NCBI GenBank assembly: GCA_020438595.1 | Contig: JAGQUI010000113.1 | Coordinates: 1 to 8,007, forward strand | DNA: 8,007 nt | Reading direction: 5' to 3' | Origin: Propionibacteriaceae bacterium | Lineage (GTDB): Bacteria > Actinomycetota > Actinomycetes > Propionibacteriales > Propionibacteriaceae | In this document: piece after piece, positions 5,700 through 8,007 of the stretch | Layout of the letters: the number at the start of each line of letters is the position of its first letter | Numbering within the stretch: the stretch's first letter is position 1 | Notes under the pieces: model-generated | The model's input: only the letters and a program-made list of their open reading frames with translations | What the model was told of the DNA's origin: nothing | Databases searched by the model: none | Position numbers and translations under genes: made by a program

Positions 5700-6611
5700 G
5701 TGCTGCTGGCACTGGTGCTCGGCGTCGTCGTCGGCGGGCTGATCCCGCTGCAGAGCGCGATCAACTCCCGGCTGGCGAACCGGGTCGGCGCCGTGCTGCC
5801 CGCGTCCGGCATCTCCTTCGCGGTGGGCACGATCGGGCTCGGCCTGGCGGTGCTCCTCACCGGGACGTCCGTGCCGTGGGCCGAGACGGCCACCACCCAG
5901 CCGTGGTGGATCTGGCTGGGCGGCGCCTGCGGCCTGGTGTTCCTGACCATGAACATCGTCCTGCTGCCGAGGATCGGGGCGTCGGCGACGGTCGTGCTGC
6001 CGCTGGTCGGCACCGTCCTCGGCGGCCTGGTGATCGACGTCACCGGGGCGTTCGGCATGGTCGAACGCCCGATCACCGCGCTCCGCGGGCTCGGGGCGAT
6101 GCTGGTCGTGGGGGGTGCGGCCGGGGTGAACCTGCTCGGACGCAGGGGTTCGGTGGCCCCGCCCGCGCACAGCCGTCCACACCCGCTGCTCTGGGCGGCC
6201 GCCGTGCTGGTCGGGACGCTCGGCGCCGTGCAGACCGCGATCAACGGACGGCTCGGCCAGGTGATGGGCTCCGGGCTCGCGGCCGCGCTGGTCTCGTTCC
6301 TGGTCGGCACCGCCGGGCTGGCGCTGGTCATCGTAATCACCCGGCAGCGCATCCGACGCGATGGAGAACTGCGTCCGTGGATGTTCAGCGGCGGGCTGCT
6401 CGGTGCGGCGTTCGTGCTTGTCAACGCCCTGAACGCACCCGTGCTCGGCACCTCGCTGGCGGTCAGCGTCGTGCTGCTCGGTCAGGTTGCGGTCGGCCTC
6501 GGCATGGACCACGGCGGCTGGCTCGGGGTGCCGCGCCGCCGGGTCACGCTCGCCCGGGTCGTCGCCGCGGCGATCGTGCTGCTCGGGGTCGGGCTGGTCC
6601 GGTTCGGCTGA
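5700..6611 (+). CDS. DMT-superfamily membrane protein, DUF606/YdcZ type, internally duplicated
   Basis: This 303-residue protein is almost wholly hydrophobic, with about ten membrane segments. It consists of two homologous halves: QSAINSRL (18-25) recurs as QTAINGRL (178-185), and SFAVGTIGLGLAVL (39-52) recurs as SFLVGTAGLALVIV (199-212), both with an offset of exactly 160 residues. This matches the YdcZ/DUF606 family of the drug/metabolite transporter superfamily, whose members occur either as single five-helix units or as fused tandems like this one. The halves are joined by a hydrophilic linker around 147-162. The substrate is unknown for the family in general. The GTG start is fixed by an excellent ribosome binding site. 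It lies on the same strand as the LacI-type gene, 102 bp downstream, but a strong repeat hairpin separates them, so co-transcription is uncertain and no link to the sugar operon is evident. Confidence 0.87.
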   Translation: MLLALVLGVVVGGLIPLQSAINSRLANRVGAVLPASGISFAVGTIGLGLAVLLTGTSVPWAETATTQPWWIWLGGACGLVFLTMNIVLLPRIGASATVVLPLVGTVLGGLVIDVTGAFGMVERPITALRGLGAMLVVGGAAGVNLLGRRGSVAPPAHSRPHPLLWAAAVLVGTLGAVQTAINGRLGQVMGSGLAAALVSFLVGTAGLALVIVITRQRIRRDGELRPWMFSGGLLGAAFVLVNALNAPVLGTSLAVSVVLLGQVAVGLGMDHGGWLGVPRRRVTLARVVAAAIVLLGVGLVRFG

Positions 6612-6613
6612 CG

Positions 6614-6647
6614 CCCGGTGAGCCGGGGACGGTTCTTGCGGACCGGG
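6614..6647. repeat. Degenerate repeat core in a short inverted repeat
   Basis: GGGGACGGTTC (6625-6635) is a partial copy of the repeat core that breaks off into TTGCG. It is enclosed by CCCGGT (6614-6619) and ACCGGG (6642-6647). It begins 2 bp after the DUF606 stop codon. The layout is like 130-164, a core enclosed by a short unrelated inverted repeat at a gene end. The arms are short and GC-only, so chance pairing cannot be excluded. Confidence 0.4.
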
Positions 6648-6715
6648 GGGACGGTTCCTTTCCAGTTCACCTGTTTCCCCTTGTCGGATGCGTGAACCGG
6701 AACGGAACCGTCCCC
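6647..6715. repeat. REPIN-like inverted-repeat element, copy 2 (opposite orientation to copy 1)
   Basis: Two 24-base arms (6647-6670 and 6692-6715) are complementary at 22 of 24 positions around a 21-base loop. The reverse complement of the whole element aligns with 1-68 with roughly eight differences, including one 1-bp indel, over 69 positions. The loop is shared too: TCCGACAAGGG appears in both. It lies between convergent genes (DUF606 ending at 6611, lipoprotein ending at 6802) and could act as a two-way transcript end. Confidence 0.85.
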
Positions 6716-6787
6716 GTGAACCGGAACGGAACCGTCCCCGTGAACCGAAACGGAACCGTCCCCGTGAACCGGAACGGAACCGTCCCC
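6692..6787. repeat. Four tandem 24-bp units
   Basis: Four adjacent units lie at 6692-6715, 6716-6739, 6740-6763 and 6764-6787. Each is the linker GTGAACCGGAAC followed by the core GGAACCGTCCCC. Units 1, 2 and 4 are identical; unit 3 has one change (A at 6748 in place of G). Unit 1 is also the right arm of the hairpin element at 6647-6715. Such near-identity suggests recent expansion by slippage or unequal exchange. The array ends 14 bp from the stop codon of the following lipoprotein gene. Confidence 0.92.
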
Positions 6788-6801
6788 GAAAGGGCGACCG
6801 G

Positions 6802-7800
6802 CTACTTCGTGACGGTCGGCTGCGACGCCCAGCGGTCGTAGTGGGCGAGCACCGTGTAGGTGCTGCCGTCGGTGCGGACGAGCGCCTCGTACAGGACGCG
6901 CAGCTTCGCGCTGCTCCCGAGCACCTGCTTGCCCGTGACCGGGTCGGTCCAGACGATCAGGGTCTTGCTGCTGGTGGTGAGTTCGATGTCGCAGTCCAGC
7001 TGGACGAGGCTCAGGGTGCCCTCCTGGACGCCGAACGTGGAGATGGCGGGCCCGTCAGGGACGCTGCACTCCGCGGCCCGCACCGAGTAGAAGTCGCCGC
7101 CCCAGGCCTCCGCGCCCGCCGTCAGCTCGGTGCCCTGCGCCGTCACGGTCGCGCTCTGCGCCCCCGGCTGGACAGCCTCCCGTAGGGCGTCCAGCAGTTC
7201 GCGGTTGGTGCCGGTCATGCTCACGTCCACGTCCGGTTGCTCGGCGAGCGGAGTGAACGAGACCGCCACGCCCTTCCTGGCGGCGGTGATCCCGGTGACG
7301 CCCTCGCCGCCCACCCCGGCCGCGTAGCGCCAGGCGCCGCTGCCCTCGCGCAGGTAGAGGTGGATCGCGTCGCTGTCGGCGACCGGCTTCCGGTTCGCGT
7401 TGCGGTAGAAGCCCGCGACCAGCAGGTACTCCGTGCCGACCGTCTCCGAGTGGGCGTAGACGCTGGTCACCCTGAACGAGTTCGTGAACGCGGACGCCCG
7501 GTAGGTTCCGGCCTGCTGCTGAGCGGTGCCGGTGGCGATCGCCGCCTCGTCCGCGATCCGGGCGGGGTAGGTGTCGACCGCGTCCCAGGCGGCCGCGTCC
7601 CAGGACGCCCCGTACGCCACGCTCCAGCCCTCGACCACCTGGTCCGCGACGTCCTGGGCCTCGGCCACGCTGACGCCGGACGGCGCCGTCGCGGTCGGGG
7701 TCGGGTCGGCCGAGCCCCCGGTGCAGCCCGCGCCTGTGAGGGCGACGATCGTCAGCAGCGTGGCGACGAACCGTCCCGGTGCGCGGTCGGGCAGCGGCAT
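6802..7800 (-). CDS. Putative lipoprotein of unknown function
   Basis: I do not recognise the family. The 332-residue product has a signal peptide (basic residues early, hydrophobic 11-22) ending in LTGAGC, a slightly atypical lipobox with the cysteine at 26. A Thr/Pro/Ala-rich spacer (27-42) then leads to a soluble domain with many aromatic and acidic residues. The only other cysteines, C245 and C270, could form an exported disulphide. The C-terminal part (about 277-325) is rich in beta-type segments such as TLIVWTDP and TYTVLAHYDRW. It is probably anchored to the outer face of the membrane. It converges on the DUF606 gene and follows pckG by 38 bp on the same strand. There is no clear Shine-Dalgarno before the ATG, but a -10-like TACGCT sits 7 bp upstream, suggesting a leaderless transcript. 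Confidence 0.75.
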   Translation of the reverse strand: MPLPDRAPGRFVATLLTIVALTGAGCTGGSADPTPTATAPSGVSVAEAQDVADQVVEGWSVAYGASWDAAAWDAVDTYPARIADEAAIATGTAQQQAGTYRASAFTNSFRVTSVYAHSETVGTEYLLVAGFYRNANRKPVADSDAIHLYLREGSGAWRYAAGVGGEGVTGITAARKGVAVSFTPLAEQPDVDVSMTGTNRELLDALREAVQPGAQSATVTAQGTELTAGAEAWGGDFYSVRAAECSVPDGPAISTFGVQEGTLSLVQLDCDIELTTSSKTLIVWTDPVTGKQVLGSSAKLRVLYEALVRTDGSTYTVLAHYDRWASQPTVTK

Positions 7801-7807
7801 GCGGTCG

Positions 7808-7837
7808 AGCGTAGCCGGTCGCCGCCTGCGGTCGTCA
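7808..7837 (-). promoter_or_regulatory. Possible leaderless promoter of the lipoprotein gene
   Basis: On the minus strand, TGACGA (7832-7837) and TACGCT (7808-7813) are separated by 18 bp, and the -10 box ends 7 bp before the ATG at 7800. This spacing puts the transcription start at or next to the A of the ATG, the common pattern of leaderless genes in actinobacteria. It fits the lack of a ribosome binding site. It lies wholly in the gap after pckG. Confidence 0.35.
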
Positions 7838-7838
7838 G

Positions 7839-8007
7839 CTACTCGCGGGCCGCCGCGATCCGGGCGCGGAGCTCGGCGAGCTGGTCGAGGAGTTCCGGCG
7901 GAAGCTTGTCGCCGAACTGCGTGAAGTACTCCTCGGTGAGGTCGGCCTCGGCGGACCAGGCGTCCGGATCGAGCGCGAACAGGGCGTCGAGCTGCTCCCT
8001 GCCGATG
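7839..8007 (-). CDS. pckG: Phosphoenolpyruvate carboxykinase (GTP), C-terminal end, partial
   Basis: Only the last 55 codons are inside the window, ending in TAG at 7839-7841. The peptide contains LDALFALDPDAWSAEADLTEE, here at about residues 6-26 of the fragment, followed by YFTQFGDKLPPELLDQLAEL and a helical, Ala/Arg-rich end. The pattern of a Trp-containing helix, then EEY/EEH-F-x-x-FGD-(K/R)-LP, then a final helix is what I recall from the C-terminus of actinobacterial GTP-dependent PEP carboxykinases. That enzyme converts oxaloacetate and GTP to phosphoenolpyruvate, CO2 and GDP at the entry to gluconeogenesis. The catalytic residues lie outside the window, so the call rests on the tail alone. 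The reading frame is open to the right edge. Confidence 0.7.
   Translation of the reverse strand, partial: IGREQLDALFALDPDAWSAEADLTEEYFTQFGDKLPPELLDQLAELRARIAAARE

Noticed and set aside
4521..6512. A very long open frame (663 codons) on the minus strand, opposite the LacI-type and DUF606 genes
   Set aside because: It is rich in Arg, His, Asp, Gln and Pro, has no domain I recognise, and lies antisense to two well-supported genes. Long antisense frames are expected at this GC content.
6692..6787. CRISPR array
   Set aside because: Units are directly adjacent at 24 bp with no variable spacers, and there are no cas genes.
6688..6801. Open frame through the tandem array that would encode an eight-residue repeat (REPERNRP)
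   Set aside because: A 24-bp unit keeps any frame open, so the peptide repeat is a by-product of the array. The frame continues antisense to the lipoprotein gene and has no ribosome binding site.
7768..7777. Another copy of the repeat core (GAACCGTCCC)
   Set aside because: Only 10 bases match, and they lie inside the signal-peptide coding region of the lipoprotein, where the codons account for them.

Overview
The window looks like chromosomal DNA of a high-GC actinobacterium. Codon third positions are strongly G/C, GTG starts are common, Shine-Dalgarno sites are strong, and the rightmost gene ends like a GTP-dependent PEP carboxykinase. I cannot name the genus from the sequence alone.

Layout, left to right. 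Positions 1-170 hold a cluster of short repeats built on the core GGAACCGTCCCC. Positions 171-4407 (minus strand) are a four-gene carbohydrate operon, transcribed right to left: substrate-binding lipoprotein, MalF-type permease, MalG-type permease, and a cytoplasmic clan GH-J (GH32/GH68-like) glycosidase. The last three genes overlap by 4 bp and 1 bp; a strong hairpin separates the binding-protein gene from the first permease gene. Positions 4408-4586 are a divergent control region with two near-identical 18-bp operators flanking a likely operon promoter. Positions 4587-5597 (plus) encode the LacI-family regulator. Then follow a long inverted repeat carrying the same core (5588-5670), a DUF606/YdcZ-type membrane protein (5700-6611, plus), a second repeat cluster (6614-6787), a lipoprotein of unknown function (6802-7800, minus) and the 3' end of pckG (7839-8007, minus).

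How the genes fit together. The lipoprotein captures a sugar, most likely a fructose-containing oligosaccharide judging from the enzyme. The two permeases import it using an ATPase encoded elsewhere, the signal-less glycosidase cleaves it inside the cell, and the LacI-type protein represses the operon until an inducer appears. The substrate is an inference from the enzyme family.

The least ordinary part is the repeat family. A roughly 68-bp stem-loop element with a conserved loop occurs at 1-68 and again, reverse-complemented, at 6647-6715. Each copy has grown a tandem array of 24-bp units, and the same core recurs in other hairpins at gene ends. This resembles REP/REPIN elements, but no transposase is present in the window. 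I found no CRISPR array, tRNA, rRNA or defence system.
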